A DNA stretch of 64,000 bases from Parvimonas micra (GTDB lineage: Bacteria > Bacillota > Clostridia > Tissierellales > Peptoniphilaceae), in contig NZ_CP148048.1 of the NCBI RefSeq assembly GCF_037482165.1, positions 930,001 through 994,000 of the forward strand, written 5' to 3'. Shown here in pieces: positions 37,771-47,314 of the stretch. The notes beneath the pieces are model-generated. The model saw only the letters and a program-made list of their open reading frames with translations. It was not told where the DNA came from and did not search any database. The position numbers and the translations under genes are program-made. Within the stretch, counting starts at the first letter, position 1. Each line of letters starts with the position of its first letter.

Positions 37771-39744
37771 TTAAAATAATTCTTTTTTTATTTTGTCATA
37801 AACTGCATCAACTGTAAATCCAAATTTTTCAAATAATAGATTTGCAGGTGCTGATGCTCCAAATGTATCAAGACCTATTGAAATTCCATCTAATCCAACA
37901 TATTTACCCCAGCCAAATGTTGATAGAGCTTCTATGCTAACTCTCTTTCTGATGTTATTAGGTAATACTCTTTCTTTATATTCTTTACTTTGCTTTTCAA
38001 ATTCTTCCATACATGGCATTGATACAAGTCTTGTGCAAATATTTTCTTCTAAAAGTTTTTCACAAACTTTGTAAGCCAAGCCAACTTCTGAACCTGATGC
38101 AATAATAATCACTTCAAAGTCTTTCCCAAAGTCTTTTAGGACATATCCACCTTTTAGAGATTCTGCTGAAGTTTCTTCTAAATTAGTCAATTTTTGTCTT
38201 GTAAGTGCTAAACAGCTTGGAGTTTTTCTATTCTTTAATGCAGATATCCAGGCATAAGCTGTTTCTTTTGCATCACAAGGTCTATACATTGAAACATTTG
38301 GTGTAGATCTGAACATTGCCAAATGTTCAATTGGTTCATGAGTAGGTCCGTCTTCTCCAACTCCAATGCTATCATGAGTTAAAACATAGATAACGCCTTG
38401 ATTCATAAGTGCAGAAAGTCTTACAGCAGGTTTTAAATAATCACTGAAAACAAAGAATGTTGCACAATATGGTAAAAGTCCTCCATGTAATGAAATCCCG
38501 TTACAGATTGCAGCCATTGCATGTTCTCTTACTCCAAAGTGAATATTTTTACCGCTTCTGTTTTCAGGTGAATAGTAGTCAAATTCTTTCATTGTTGATT
38601 TATTTGATGGTCCTAAGTCTGCTGATCCTCCAAAAAGATTTGGTAGTAGTTTAGAAAATCTGTTAAGAACAATTCCACTTGATTCTCTTGAAGCCATATC
38701 CTTATCAAATTCAATAATCGAAGGGTCATTTAAGATTTCTTCGTCAATTTCTTCTTTCATAAATTTTCTGAATAAATCATACTTTTCAGGATATTTAACT
38801 TTGTATTCTCCAAGTAGTTTTTCCCAATCATCAACAAAAGTATTCTTTTTTTCAACTACTTCTTTCATATATTTTTTAACTTCTTTAGGAACGTAAAAAC
38901 TTTCTTCACATTCCCAACCAATATTTTTCTTAAATGTTGGAATATTATCTTCTCCCAATGGTTCTCCATGTGCTGAAGCACTTCCCTCTTTAGTTGAACC
39001 ATATCCGATTTTTGTCTTTATTTCTATTAATGAAGGTTTATCAGTTAGCTTTGCTCTTTCTATTGCTTCTTTAATTTCATTGATATTATTACCATCTGTA
39101 ACAAAATAAGTATCCCAACCTAGAGCTTCATATCTAGCTCTTACATTTTCGCCAAAAGCAGTTGAAGTATCTCCTTCAATCGTTATATTATTGCTATCGT
39201 ATAAAACTATAAGTTTTCCTAATTTTAATGTACCTGCAAGTGAAGATGCTTCATTGCTGATACCTTCCATAAGACAACCGTCTCCAACGATTGAGTAAGT
39301 ATAGTGATCTACTATTTTACAATCATCAGTATTAAAAATTGAAGCTAAATGACTTTCAGCTAATGCCATACCAACAGCCATTGAAACACCTTGTCCAAGT
39401 GGACCTGTTGTAGCGTCTATTCCTGCAGTATGTCCATATTCAGGATGTCCCGGAGTCAAACTGTCAATTTGTCTAAAATTCTTTATATCTTCAATACTAA
39501 CACCATAATCGAATAGATGAAGTAATGAATATAAAAGCATAGAACCATGTCCTGCTGATAAAATAAATCTATCTCTGTCAAACCAATTTGGATTTTTAGG
39601 AGAAATCTTCATACAATCATTAAATAAAGTAAATGCCATTGGTGATGCTCCAAGTGGAAGTCCGGGATGTCCTGACTTTGCTTTTTGAATAGCATCAGCA
39701 CTTAATGTTCTCATAGTATTAATACATAAATTCTTAATTTCCAT
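37771..39744 (-). CDS. tkt: Transketolase
   Basis: 657 residues. Thiamine diphosphate enzyme of the non-oxidative pentose phosphate pathway. N-terminal domain with SGHPGLPLG, GHGSMLLYSL, and the ThDP motif GDGCLMEGIS...SLAG near 158; central pyrimidine domain with GVREHAMAAICNG (glutamate for cofactor activation) and THDSIGVGEDGPTHEP; C-terminal domain ending near 655. Own promoter and terminator. GAGGG lies before ATG. Confidence 0.98.
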   Translation of the reverse strand: MEIKNLCINTMRTLSADAIQKAKSGHPGLPLGASPMAFTLFNDCMKISPKNPNWFDRDRFILSAGHGSMLLYSLLHLFDYGVSIEDIKNFRQIDSLTPGHPEYGHTAGIDATTGPLGQGVSMAVGMALAESHLASIFNTDDCKIVDHYTYSIVGDGCLMEGISNEASSLAGTLKLGKLIVLYDSNNITIEGDTSTAFGENVRARYEALGWDTYFVTDGNNINEIKEAIERAKLTDKPSLIEIKTKIGYGSTKEGSASAHGEPLGEDNIPTFKKNIGWECEESFYVPKEVKKYMKEVVEKKNTFVDDWEKLLGEYKVKYPEKYDLFRKFMKEEIDEEILNDPSIIEFDKDMASRESSGIVLNRFSKLLPNLFGGSADLGPSNKSTMKEFDYYSPENRSGKNIHFGVREHAMAAICNGISLHGGLLPYCATFFVFSDYLKPAVRLSALMNQGVIYVLTHDSIGVGEDGPTHEPIEHLAMFRSTPNVSMYRPCDAKETAYAWISALKNRKTPSCLALTRQKLTNLEETSAESLKGGYVLKDFGKDFEVIIIASGSEVGLAYKVCEKLLEENICTRLVSMPCMEEFEKQSKEYKERVLPNNIRKRVSIEALSTFGWGKYVGLDGISIGLDTFGASAPANLLFEKFGFTVDAVYDKIKKELF

Positions 39745-39795
39745 ATCATTCCCTCACTTAAATATATTATTTTTTTAAATAAACTTAACGAACTT

Positions 39796-39824
39796 ATTAT
39801 ATCAATAAATACATTTTTTTTCAA
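39796..39824 (-). promoter_or_regulatory. Promoter of tkt
   Basis: Minus strand TTGAAA at 39824-39819, 17 bp ending in TGA, TATAAT at 39801-39796. Confidence 0.75.
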
Positions 39825-39827
39825 TAG

Positions 39828-39856
39828 AAAAGGTAGTGCATCACACACTACCTTTT
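39828..39856 (-). terminator. Terminator-like hairpin after dnaK
   Basis: Perfect 11-bp stem AAAAGGTAGTG/CACTACCTTTT around a 7-nt loop. The T-run after it on the minus strand is short (TTTT then CTATT), so termination may be partial. Confidence 0.6.
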
Positions 39857-39869
39857 AGCATTTTTTATT

Positions 39870-41690
39870 CTATTTATTTTCGTCTTCATCAACTACTTCA
39901 TAGTCAGCATCAACTACATCATCTTTCTTTGGTTCTGCTCCTTCTCCTTGTGGGTTAGCATTTTGATATAATTTTTCTGAAATTTTGTAGAATTCTTGAG
40001 TTAAAGCGTCATTCTTTGCTTTAATGTCTTCTACATTGTCAGTTGTTATTGCTGATTTTAAATCTTCTAATTTTGCATTAACTGCAGATTTTTCATCTTC
40101 TGAGATTTTTCCTTCTAAATCTTTCAAAGTTTTTTCAGTTTGATAGATTAAGGATTCAGCATTATTTTTAGTTTCTACAACTTCTTTTTTCTTCTTATCT
40201 TCTTGAGCAAATTGTTCTGCTTCTCTAACTTTCTTATTAATTTCATCTTCAGATAATTTTGTTGATGCAGTAATTGTAATCTTTTGTTCATTTCCTGATC
40301 CTAAATCTTTAGCATGAACATTTACAATACCATTAGCATCAATATCAAAAGTAACTTCAATTTGTGGAACTCCTCTTGGAGCAGCTGGAATACCTGTTAA
40401 TTGGAATCTTCCAAGTGTTGTATTATCATGAGCAAATTCTCTTTCACCTTGTAAAACATGGATATCTACTGCTGTTTGTCCATCTGCAGCTGTTGAGAAT
40501 ATTTGACTCTTCTTTGCAGGAATAGTTGTATTTCTTTCGATTAATCTTGTCATTACACCACCCATTGTTTCGATACCTAATGACAATGGAGTTACGTCTA
40601 ATAATAATAAATCTTTAACTTCTCCTGTTAAAACACCACCTTGAATTGCAGCACCAATGGCAACACATTCATCAGGGTTAATATCTTTTTGTGGTTCTTT
40701 TCCGATTAATTTTTTAACTGCTTCTTGTACTGCCGGAATTCTTGTTGAACCACCAACCAAAAGAACTTTATCAATTTCAGATGCAGTAAGTCCCGCATCA
40801 TTTAATGCTTCTCTAACTGGAACTAAAGTTTTATCAACTAAGTCTGAAGATAGTTCTTCAAATTTTGCTCTCTTAATGTCCATATTTAAATGAACTGGAG
40901 CTCCATCAACAGCTGTAATGAATGGTAAGTTCACATTAGTAGTCATTGTTGTTGAAAGTTCTTTTTTAGCTTTTTCTGCAGCATCTTTTAATCTTTGCAT
41001 TGCTGTTACATCTTTACTTAAGTCAATACCATTTTCTTTTTTGAATTCTGAAATCATATATTTCATTAAAACTTCGTCAAAATCATCTCCACCAAGTCTA
41101 TTGTTACCTCTTGTAGCTAAAACTTCAAAAACTCCATCTCCAATTTCCAAAATAGAAACGTCGAATGTACCACCACCAAGGTCGAATACCATTATTTTAT
41201 GTTGTTCAGTATCTTTATCCATTCCATAAGCCAAAGCTGCTGCTGTTGGTTCGTTGATAATTCTCTTAACATCTAAACCAGCAATCTTTCCAGCGTCTTT
41301 TGTAGCTTGTCTTTGGCTATCTGTAAAGTAAGCAGGAACTGTTATTACAGCTTCTGAGACAGTTTCTCCTAAATAACTTTCAACATCTGATTTAATTTTT
41401 TGTAAAATCATTGCTGAAATTTCTTCTGGGCTATATTCTTTATCATCGATTTTTACTTTGTAGTCTGTACCCATTTCTCTCTTAATAGAAGTTATAGTTC
41501 TTCCTGCATTTGTTATTGCTTGTCTTTTTGCAGTTTCTCCTACTAATCTTTCTCCATTTTTTGTAAAAGCAACAACTGAAGGAGTAGTTCTATTTCCTTC
41601 TACGTTTGCAATAATTGTTGGTTCTCCACCTTCCATAACAGCAACTGCTGAGTTTGTTGTTCCTAAATCAATACCTATAATTTTTGACAT
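39870..41690 (-). CDS. dnaK: Chaperone DnaK (Hsp70)
   Basis: 606 residues. GIDLGTTNS at the N terminus, [33 protein letters not shown] and [12 protein letters not shown] form the ATPase domain; the substrate domain begins after [14 protein letters not shown]. The lid and a glutamate/aspartate-rich tail ([15 protein letters not shown]) end it. Last gene of hrcA-grpE-dnaK; the usual dnaJ does not follow. GGAGG precedes ATG. Confidence 0.99.
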   Translation of the reverse strand: MSKIIGIDLGTTNSAVAVMEGGEPTIIANVEGNRTTPSVVAFTKNGERLVGETAKRQAITNAGRTITSIKREMGTDYKVKIDDKEYSPEEISAMILQKIKSDVESYLGETVSEAVITVPAYFTDSQRQATKDAGKIAGLDVKRIINEPTAAALAYGMDKDTEQHKIMVFDLGGGTFDVSILEIGDGVFEVLATRGNNRLGGDDFDEVLMKYMISEFKKENGIDLSKDVTAMQRLKDAAEKAKKELSTTMTTNVNLPFITAVDGAPVHLNMDIKRAKFEELSSDLVDKTLVPVREALNDAGLTASEIDKVLLVGGSTRIPAVQEAVKKLIGKEPQKDINPDECVAIGAAIQGGVLTGEVKDLLLLDVTPLSLGIETMGGVMTRLIERNTTIPAKKSQIFSTAADGQTAVDIHVLQGEREFAHDNTTLGRFQLTGIPAAPRGVPQIEVTFDIDANGIVNVHAKDLGSGNEQKITITASTKLSEDEINKKVREAEQFAQEDKKKKEVVETKNNAESLIYQTEKTLKDLEGKISEDEKSAVNAKLEDLKSAITTDNVEDIKAKNDALTQEFYKISEKLYQNANPQGEGAEPKKDDVVDADYEVVDEDENK

Positions 41691-41706
41691 ATCTTTTTCC
41701 TCCTAA

Positions 41707-42237
41707 TTATTCACTAACTTTAACCATACTTGGTCTTATTACTTTATCTTTAATTTTATATCCTTTTTCAAATGTTTCTAATACAATGCCACTTTCTACT
41801 CCATCTTTACTTTCAGTCATAACTGCATTATGTAGATTTGGATCAAAAACAGCACCATCACTTTCTATTTCCTCAACCATTTCGGTTTTCAAAATTGACT
41901 CAAACTGTTCTTTAATCATAACAAAACCTTTAATCGCCTCATCTTCTATATTTACATGAGTAAAAGCTCTATTAAAATTATCCAAAACAGGCAACAATTT
42001 TAATATTAAACCTTCATTTGCTAAGATAATAGAATTTGACTTTTCTCTTTCTGTTCTGTTTTTATAATTTACAAAATCAGCTTGAAGTCTTAAAAGTTGA
42101 TTTTTTAATTCCTCAATTTCTGAATTTAATTTTTCTTCAACTTCATTAGAAGAGTTTTGTTCTAAGTCTTTTTTTTCTACTTCTTCAGTAGTTTCTTCAT
42201 TTAGCTCTTCTTCCATTTCCTTTTTATCTTCTTTCAA
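41707..42237 (-). CDS. grpE: Nucleotide exchange factor GrpE
   Basis: 176 residues. Glutamate-rich N terminus, long coiled coil (about 35-85, ELKNQLLRLQADFVNYKNRTE), then the beta domain with EIESDGAVFDPNLHNAV and GYKIKDKVIRPSMVKVS, the typical ending. Drives ADP release from DnaK. Start is TTG with GGGAGG eight bases before; the next in-frame ATG would cut seven residues. 16 bp upstream of dnaK, 15 bp after hrcA. Confidence 0.97.
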   Translation of the reverse strand: MKEDKKEMEEELNEETTEEVEKKDLEQNSSNEVEEKLNSEIEELKNQLLRLQADFVNYKNRTEREKSNSIILANEGLILKLLPVLDNFNRAFTHVNIEDEAIKGFVMIKEQFESILKTEMVEEIESDGAVFDPNLHNAVMTESKDGVESGIVLETFEKGYKIKDKVIRPSMVKVSE

Positions 42238-42252
42238 CTATTTCGCCTCCCA

Positions 42253-43266
42253 TCATTTTAAAATATCTTTAATTCTATCATTTATACTTAACATAGCTGA
42301 TATTATTTTTTCATAATCCATCCTAGTAGGTCCAATAACAGCAATCTTTCCTTTGCTACCGTCCCCAAGATTATAGGATGTTGCAACTATTGTATTTTCA
42401 TTTAAAAAGTCTTTGTTATTTTCACTTCCTATACTTACATATATTTTATCTCCACTGTAACTTAAGAATAAATCTTCAAGCTCATTTTTATCTTCTAAGA
42501 AATGAATAAGTTCTTTAGCTTTATTTAAATCTCGATATTCTGGGAAATTAAATATATTAGAAATTCCTTCTAGTTCAATACTGGATTTTTCATTCTTTGA
42601 AATCTCTTTACCAATTAAATCAGAAATTTCTGTTATAAAAGGAATTTTTGAAACAAAGGTAAGTTTCAAATACTCTAGTCTTTCATTTAAATCTGATACT
42701 TTAACATTTATCAAATACTTCTTCAAGTAAAATATCAAATCTTGTAATATATCTCCACTAAGTTCTGTTTTCGAATCAAAAACTGTATTTATAACTTTTC
42801 CATTATCAAAAACCAATACCAAAACATAACAATTTCCGCTTATATTAATGACATCAATACTCTTAACAGAGCAATCCATATAATCCGTAATCATAGTCGC
42901 TGTGATACATTCTGTTACCTCAGAAATTATCTTTGCGGATTCTTTAAAAATTTTATTTTTTTCATTAATATGTTTTGATAAAATGTCAATTCCATACATA
43001 TTTTTTGAAATCTCATCAAAATGTGAAGACAACAAATAGTTAACATAATGTCTATAAGCCTTATCTGATGGAATTCTACCAGAAGATGAATAAGCTTTAT
43101 TTAAAAATCCTAATTCTTCCAAGTCACTCATTTCATTTCTTACCGTTGCCGAACTGACTCCCATATCATATTGTTTTGAAATCGTTCGGGAACCAATTGG
43201 CTCAGATGTGCTGATATAACTATCTATTATGGCATATAAAATCTTCAATTTTCTATCATCAAGCAT
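42253..43266 (-). CDS. hrcA: Heat-inducible transcription repressor HrcA
   Basis: 337 residues. The N-terminal winged helix LYAIIDSYISTSEPIGSRTI, then SSATVRNEMSDLEELGFL (recognition helix) and the SSGRIPSDKAYRHYV wing, are typical HrcA. The rest is the GAF-like dimerisation domain ending GPTRMDYEKIISAM. It binds CIRCE, present before itself and before groES. Start: ATG at 43264-43266 after AGAGGTG; a GTG eight codons up lies inside CIRCE and has no ribosome site. First gene of hrcA-grpE-dnaK. Confidence 0.97.
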   Translation of the reverse strand: MLDDRKLKILYAIIDSYISTSEPIGSRTISKQYDMGVSSATVRNEMSDLEELGFLNKAYSSSGRIPSDKAYRHYVNYLLSSHFDEISKNMYGIDILSKHINEKNKIFKESAKIISEVTECITATMITDYMDCSVKSIDVINISGNCYVLVLVFDNGKVINTVFDSKTELSGDILQDLIFYLKKYLINVKVSDLNERLEYLKLTFVSKIPFITEISDLIGKEISKNEKSSIELEGISNIFNFPEYRDLNKAKELIHFLEDKNELEDLFLSYSGDKIYVSIGSENNKDFLNENTIVATSYNLGDGSKGKIAVIGPTRMDYEKIISAMLSINDRIKDILK

Positions 43267-43280
43267 TTTATCACCTCTTT

Positions 43281-43307
43281 TTAGCACTCAATCTCTTAGA
43301 CTGCTAA
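43281..43307 (-). promoter_or_regulatory. CIRCE operator of hrcA-grpE-dnaK
   Basis: TTAGCACTC, 9-bp spacer, GACTGCTAA on the plus strand: consensus with one substitution. It overlaps the expected transcription start. Confidence 0.95.
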
Positions 43308-43311
43308 CAAT

Positions 43312-43340
43312 ATTATATTACTATTATTCCCCTATGTCAA
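43312..43340 (-). promoter_or_regulatory. Promoter of hrcA-grpE-dnaK
   Basis: Full consensus on the minus strand: TTGACA at 43340-43335, 17 bp, TATAAT at 43317-43312, directly upstream of CIRCE. Confidence 0.85.
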
Positions 43341-43627
43341 GATTTAAAACATTTTTATTAAAAAAATTTTTTTACCAATTATTTTTTTAAATAATTTAAA
43401 GATATTTTTCTAAGTTTTATAGTAAACTAATCTATTTATTGTATAAAATATAATGTAAAAATTTTGTAAATAGTTGACAAAATTTTATATTATTGTTATT
43501 ATTATCTTGTAGAAATTGTTATTAAGTTTAAAATCTATATTTTAAATTTAATTATAATTTATATTGTATATTATATAAATACAATAAATTTTTATTTTGT
43601 TATTCAAAATTTAAGGAGGACTTTTAA
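43341..43627. other. AT-rich divergent intergenic region, flavodoxin leader
   Basis: About 290 bp with no gene. Left part is featureless A/T; from 43474 it carries the flavodoxin promoter and then a 119-nt untranslated leader ending in AAGGAGG. No riboswitch-like fold was recognised. Confidence 0.55.
43474..43502 (+). promoter_or_regulatory. Promoter of the flavodoxin gene
   Basis: TTGACA at 43474-43479, 17 bp, TATTAT at 43497-43502. Transcription would start about 119 bases before the ATG. Confidence 0.7.
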
Positions 43628-44056
43628 ATGAAAGTAGCAGTTGTATATTGGTCAGGTACAGGCAATACTGAAAAAATGGCTGATTGTATCGCCGAAGGTA
43701 TTGAAAATGCAGGTTCTGAAGTAGAAGTAATCTTCTGTGACGATTTTGGCGCAGATATGTTAAATGATTATGATTTAGTTGCATTTGGTTGCCCAGCAAT
43801 GGGAGATGAAGTTCTTGAAGAATCAAGCTTTGAACCAATGTTCGAAGAAGTTGAAGAAGAATTAAATGGAAGAAAAATTGCTTTATTCGGATCTTACGAA
43901 TGGAATGAAGGACAAAAATGGATGAAAGACTGGAAGGTTAGATGTGAAGGAGTTGGAGCTAAAATTGTAGCTGAACCACTTTGCGTATATGATTGTCCTA
44001 CACCAGAAGATGAAGATGATTGTGTAGCATTCGGAGAAAAGATTGCTAAAGCATAG
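43628..44056 (+). CDS. Flavodoxin
   Basis: 142 residues, short-chain flavodoxin size, strongly acidic. VAVVYWSGTGNTEKMA holds the FMN phosphate loop (S-G-T-G-N-T), FGCPAMGDEVLEE the first ring loop, and FGSYEWNEGQKWMKDW the second. Single-electron carrier that can replace ferredoxin in anaerobes, often under iron limitation. Codon use is G/C-richer than its neighbours, as expected for a highly expressed gene. AAGGAGG lies before ATG; own promoter and terminator. Confidence 0.95.
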   Translation: MKVAVVYWSGTGNTEKMADCIAEGIENAGSEVEVIFCDDFGADMLNDYDLVAFGCPAMGDEVLEESSFEPMFEEVEEELNGRKIALFGSYEWNEGQKWMKDWKVRCEGVGAKIVAEPLCVYDCPTPEDEDDCVAFGEKIAKA

Positions 44057-44069
44057 TTATACAAAAAAC

Positions 44070-44093
44070 AAAAGTAGCCTAATGGCTGCTTTT
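44070..44093. terminator. Bidirectional terminator between flavodoxin and HAD-IB genes
   Basis: AAAAGTAGCC pairs with GGCTGCTTTT (one G-T pair) around TAAT; T-rich on both exit sides. Confidence 0.85.
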
Positions 44094-44115
44094 TTTATGT
44101 TCTTAATATTAGAAA

Positions 44116-44841
44116 TTATAAAGTTGTTACATCTGCCTTTAATTTATAAATAACATCTTTTCTCTCTACAATTATATTCACTTTTTTTGAAAGTTCTTCA
44201 TCATTTTTTATTCTTTGTAATAATTTATTTGAAGGATTTATTGTATAAGCATTACCAAATCTTCTAAGCATTGATAAATCTCCAGTTGTATCTCCATATG
44301 CATAAGATTTCTCAACATCTATATTATATTTTTCTATAATCTCATTACATACTTCATCTTTTCCCTCGCTATGCCACATAGGTACAATTTCCCCAGTAAA
44401 CTTACCATTTTCATCAAACAAATATTTTGTTGCTCTAAATTCTGTAACATCATATTTTTCAGCCATTTCTTTAACCAAAAAATCAGGACTTCCTGAAATA
44501 AAAAATATTAAATGCCCATTAGCTTTATGAAATTCTAACTGATTTCTTGAGAAGACATAAACTCTTTCAAATACTTTTTTTATAGATTGTTCTGCAATAA
44601 ATTTGTTATATCTTATATCAAAACCTCTTAAATCACTTCTATATTTTTCAGAAAGTGCTTCAATATAGGCGTCATACGCCCCATATCTATTAACATATTC
44701 CATATATAATTGTTTTACATCATCAACCCAAACACTTTCATCCAAAATTTCATACTTTATAAGTCTTTTGAAATGTTCAATCATAAGTGATTCTCTTGCA
44801 ATAGTTCCGTCAATGTCAAAAAATGCGGCTATATTACCCAT
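44116..44841 (-). CDS. HAD-IB family phosphatase (SerB-like)
   Basis: 241 residues. AAFFDIDGTIARESL near the N terminus (double aspartate), FISGSPDFLVKEMAEKY (motif II serine), and YGDTTGDLSMLRRFG (motif IV), with the small helical cap of HAD-IB. Such enzymes hydrolyse phosphoserine, phosphoethanolamine or lipid-linked phosphates. Start: ATG at 44839-44841, five bases after AGGTG; an earlier GTG overlaps that site. Last of a five-gene hydrolase run, 8 bp after the small membrane protein. Confidence 0.88.
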   Translation of the reverse strand: MGNIAAFFDIDGTIARESLMIEHFKRLIKYEILDESVWVDDVKQLYMEYVNRYGAYDAYIEALSEKYRSDLRGFDIRYNKFIAEQSIKKVFERVYVFSRNQLEFHKANGHLIFFISGSPDFLVKEMAEKYDVTEFRATKYLFDENGKFTGEIVPMWHSEGKDEVCNEIIEKYNIDVEKSYAYGDTTGDLSMLRRFGNAYTINPSNKLLQRIKNDEELSKKVNIIVERKDVIYKLKADVTTL

Positions 44842-44849
44842 ATACACAC

Positions 44850-45146
44850 CTACTTTCTCTTAAAATTCATTAGTATTAAAGCATAGAATAGTGAAACAAC
44901 ACCACTAGTACCTATAATCATAGCATAGTATAATGAATTTATACCTCTTGCAGTTAAAATGTTTGTCCAACCGTCAGCTAAGAATATTGTTCCAACAATT
45001 ATTAAAACAAATGCAGGAATAAATTTAACAAATCTATTTTTTAGTCTACTAAGCAAATATGTTACTAACATTCCAATAAATATTGCAAGTAAAACTATAA
45101 GCACTGATGTTCTTTTTTTCACCAAAATTCCTAATAACTCTTTCAT
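44850..45146 (-). CDS. Small three-helix membrane protein
   Basis: 98 residues. Three hydrophobic stretches (about 14-33, 38-57 and 68-90) with positively charged ends, KNRFVK between the first two and KRK at the C terminus. Not recognised. It starts 1 bp after the CYTH stop and is followed by the HAD-IB gene after 8 bp, so it belongs to the operon. Could anchor one of the soluble partners, but nothing proves it. Confidence 0.7.
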   Translation of the reverse strand: MKELLGILVKKRTSVLIVLLAIFIGMLVTYLLSRLKNRFVKFIPAFVLIIVGTIFLADGWTNILTARGINSLYYAMIIGTSGVVSLFYALILMNFKRK

Positions 45147-45147
45147 A

Positions 45148-45693
45148 TTAACTCCTACTTTTTAATTCTTCTTTAAGTTCAGGCAAAGATTTAAGACAAA
45201 CATCACCTTCACTTATTTCTAATAAATTTAAAACTTCACACAAATCACCATAATTCGAAACTTCAATTTCCATATATGGATCAGGATAAACTTCTTTATC
45301 CCATATGTCAATGTCAATATGAGCATTTTTTAATTTATATGATGTTCTAAATTTTTTCTCTATATCAAGTTTATCATATCCTAAAAAATTTAAAATTTTT
45401 AGCATATCTTCACTATTTTCTAAAGAAACATTATATTCATTAAATTCCTTTAACAACTTATTTTCTTTATGCTCTTTATATGTTAACTCTGAATTAATTT
45501 CTTTTCCATTTTTATCTAAAAATTTTCGAATTCTCAAAAAACTTCCCTTGGGAATATAATCAAATTTTGAAGATGTAAGCCTTATATTTTCTTGATTTTC
45601 ACTTTTCAAAAATTTTGCCCCTAAATTTTCCAATTTGGCTTTAACTTCTTCAACATCTATATTTAAAATTTTAACTTCTAACTCTTTCTCCAT
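45148..45693 (-). CDS. CYTH-domain protein (triphosphate tunnel metalloenzyme / CyaB-like)
   Basis: 181 residues. The N terminus has the ExExK signature (ELEVK at residues 4-8), followed by alternating charged strands with basic residues facing in (FLRIRKF, LTYKEHKE) and acidic metal-binding ones near the end (DIDIWDK, PYMEIEVS). These enzymes hydrolyse or cyclise triphosphates such as thiamine triphosphate, ATP or polyphosphate. The exact activity is unknown. It lies 1 bp after the metallophosphoesterase stop. Confidence 0.85.
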   Translation of the reverse strand: MEKELEVKILNIDVEEVKAKLENLGAKFLKSENQENIRLTSSKFDYIPKGSFLRIRKFLDKNGKEINSELTYKEHKENKLLKEFNEYNVSLENSEDMLKILNFLGYDKLDIEKKFRTSYKLKNAHIDIDIWDKEVYPDPYMEIEVSNYGDLCEVLNLLEISEGDVCLKSLPELKEELKSRS

Positions 45694-45694
45694 T

Positions 45695-46384
45695 TTATCT
45701 CCTAATAAGTCTTGGGATAAATTTTAAGTAATCCGCGGAAATACAATGGAATTCTATTCCGTCGACTACTTCATCCACAACATTATTTAAAGAATATGCA
45801 TGTAGATGTCCATATAAAACAATTTTTATATTATGTTCCTTAACAAATAATCCAAAGTCATTTAAAGTCCTATCTTTTTCTACTGGTGGATAATGAAAAA
45901 GACAAATTATTTCCTTTTCTTTATTTTTAACAGAATTATAACTTAATTTTAATCGCATAAGTTCTCTATTGTAGATTTTTCTATCTGTATCTTCGGAAAA
46001 TTCAGAAGATTTTGGAGAAATCCAACCTCTTGTTCCAATAAATACATATTTTTCAGTTTCAAAACTATTGTTTTGTAAAAAAAACATATTTTTTAAATCT
46101 AATTCTTTTATTTTATTAAGACTACTCCACCATAAATCATGATTGCCTTTTAAAAAAATTTTCTTTCCCGGAAGACTTTCAATTCTCTTTAAATCATTGT
46201 AGGCCTCATCAATTTTTAATGCCCAAGAAATATCTCCAGGCACAATGACATAATCGTCATCTTTTACAATTTCTTTCCACGCTTTAAACATTCTTTCTTC
46301 ATAGTTTTCCCAAGCGGATCCAAAAACCTCCATTGACTTATCTCCAGTATAATCTAAATGCAAATCAGATAAACCGTATATCAT
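45695..46384 (-). CDS. Metallophosphoesterase (calcineurin-like)
   Basis: 229 residues. Metal-binding motifs in order: SDLHLDY, VPGDISWAL, KGNHDLWW and CLFHYPP...YGHLHAY. A single soluble domain with no signal peptide. The class hydrolyses phosphodiesters or phosphomonoesters; small relatives act on nucleotides. Substrate unknown. Starts 8 bp after the patatin gene; AGGAG precedes ATG. Confidence 0.9.
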   Translation of the reverse strand: MIYGLSDLHLDYTGDKSMEVFGSAWENYEERMFKAWKEIVKDDDYVIVPGDISWALKIDEAYNDLKRIESLPGKKIFLKGNHDLWWSSLNKIKELDLKNMFFLQNNSFETEKYVFIGTRGWISPKSSEFSEDTDRKIYNRELMRLKLSYNSVKNKEKEIICLFHYPPVEKDRTLNDFGLFVKEHNIKIVLYGHLHAYSLNNVVDEVVDGIEFHCISADYLKFIPRLIRR

Positions 46385-46392
46385 TATAACTC

Positions 46393-47217
46393 CTAAACAA
46401 ATTTTTTAACATTTTCAATACTTTGACTTGCAATCATATATCCTTCCTTATATAAATCTACAACATCTTGCATATTAGTTGTAAACGACTTAAATTTTAA
46501 AGGATTAATAGGTGCAAAAACTAATGCTTTATCTTCTGCTTCTAGTTTATCTACTAAATCCATAGTTTCGTTATATTTATATTTTTCATTTTTCATTGAT
46601 TCAATAAATTTAGTATAATCTTTATAAGCATACTTTACTCTATCACTAACATCAGAATCCTCTCTTCTATAACCTCTATTTCTAGTTAGTAAAATTACGT
46701 ACTTTTCATAACCTTTTTCAATTGCTCTTTCAAGTGGATTGCTATTATACATTCCACCATCAAAATAAGGAATTCCATCAATCACTACAAATTTTGCCAT
46801 ATCTGGAAGAGAAGATGAAGCTATTATCTTATCAACCATATCTGAAGTGTTTTTTGCATCTTTTGCTGAAAAGAATTTATAACTGCCATCAATCAAAGAA
46901 GTTACCCCTGCTTCAAAATCTCCATCTAAACTTTTATCAAATTCAGGAAAATTAAAAATACTATTAACTGTTGATTTTAAATCAATAGGCTCAGAAGAAT
47001 TCTTTAATAATTCCATATTTTTCAAAAACTCTTGAAACAATTTATTAACATCAAACTCTATTCCACTAAAAAATTCAAAGCCTGTAATAGCTCCGGCAGA
47101 TACTCCTACAATATATGGAAATTTAATTCCATTTTCTTTAAAGCAATCTAAAACTCCTTTTAAAAAAGCTCCTCTCATTGCCCCGCCTTCAATTACCAAT
47201 GCAACTTTATTATTCAT
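46393..47217 (-). CDS. Patatin-like phospholipase
   Basis: 274 residues. LVIEGGAMRGAFLKG is the oxyanion hole, GVSAGA the nucleophile-serine elbow near residue 42, and DGGMYNSNP the catalytic aspartate near 163. Cytoplasmic patatin with no signal peptide; these act as lipid acyl hydrolases. It resembles the RssA/YjjU-type proteins of Bacillota, whose substrate is not settled. Start: ATG at 47215-47217 behind GAGGTG; an earlier ATG four codons up overlaps that site. First gene of the hydrolase run. Confidence 0.9.
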   Translation of the reverse strand: MNNKVALVIEGGAMRGAFLKGVLDCFKENGIKFPYIVGVSAGAITGFEFFSGIEFDVNKLFQEFLKNMELLKNSSEPIDLKSTVNSIFNFPEFDKSLDGDFEAGVTSLIDGSYKFFSAKDAKNTSDMVDKIIASSSLPDMAKFVVIDGIPYFDGGMYNSNPLERAIEKGYEKYVILLTRNRGYRREDSDVSDRVKYAYKDYTKFIESMKNEKYKYNETMDLVDKLEAEDKALVFAPINPLKFKSFTTNMQDVVDLYKEGYMIASQSIENVKKFV

Positions 47218-47314
47218 AAAACACCTCATATCTTATTAATTATATTTATTATTTTACCATAAAATCCAAAAATATACAAAAAAGCAAGTCTACGAAATTT
47301 AATTAATTTTTCAA

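Noticed and set aside
40918-41229. 103-codon open frame opposite dnaK
   Set aside because: A mirror of conserved DnaK codons; no ribosome site or recognisable product.
43503-43627. Riboswitch or Rex operator in the flavodoxin leader
   Set aside because: Only AT-rich repeats such as TTATTATTATC are present; neither a Rex consensus nor any riboswitch core was found.
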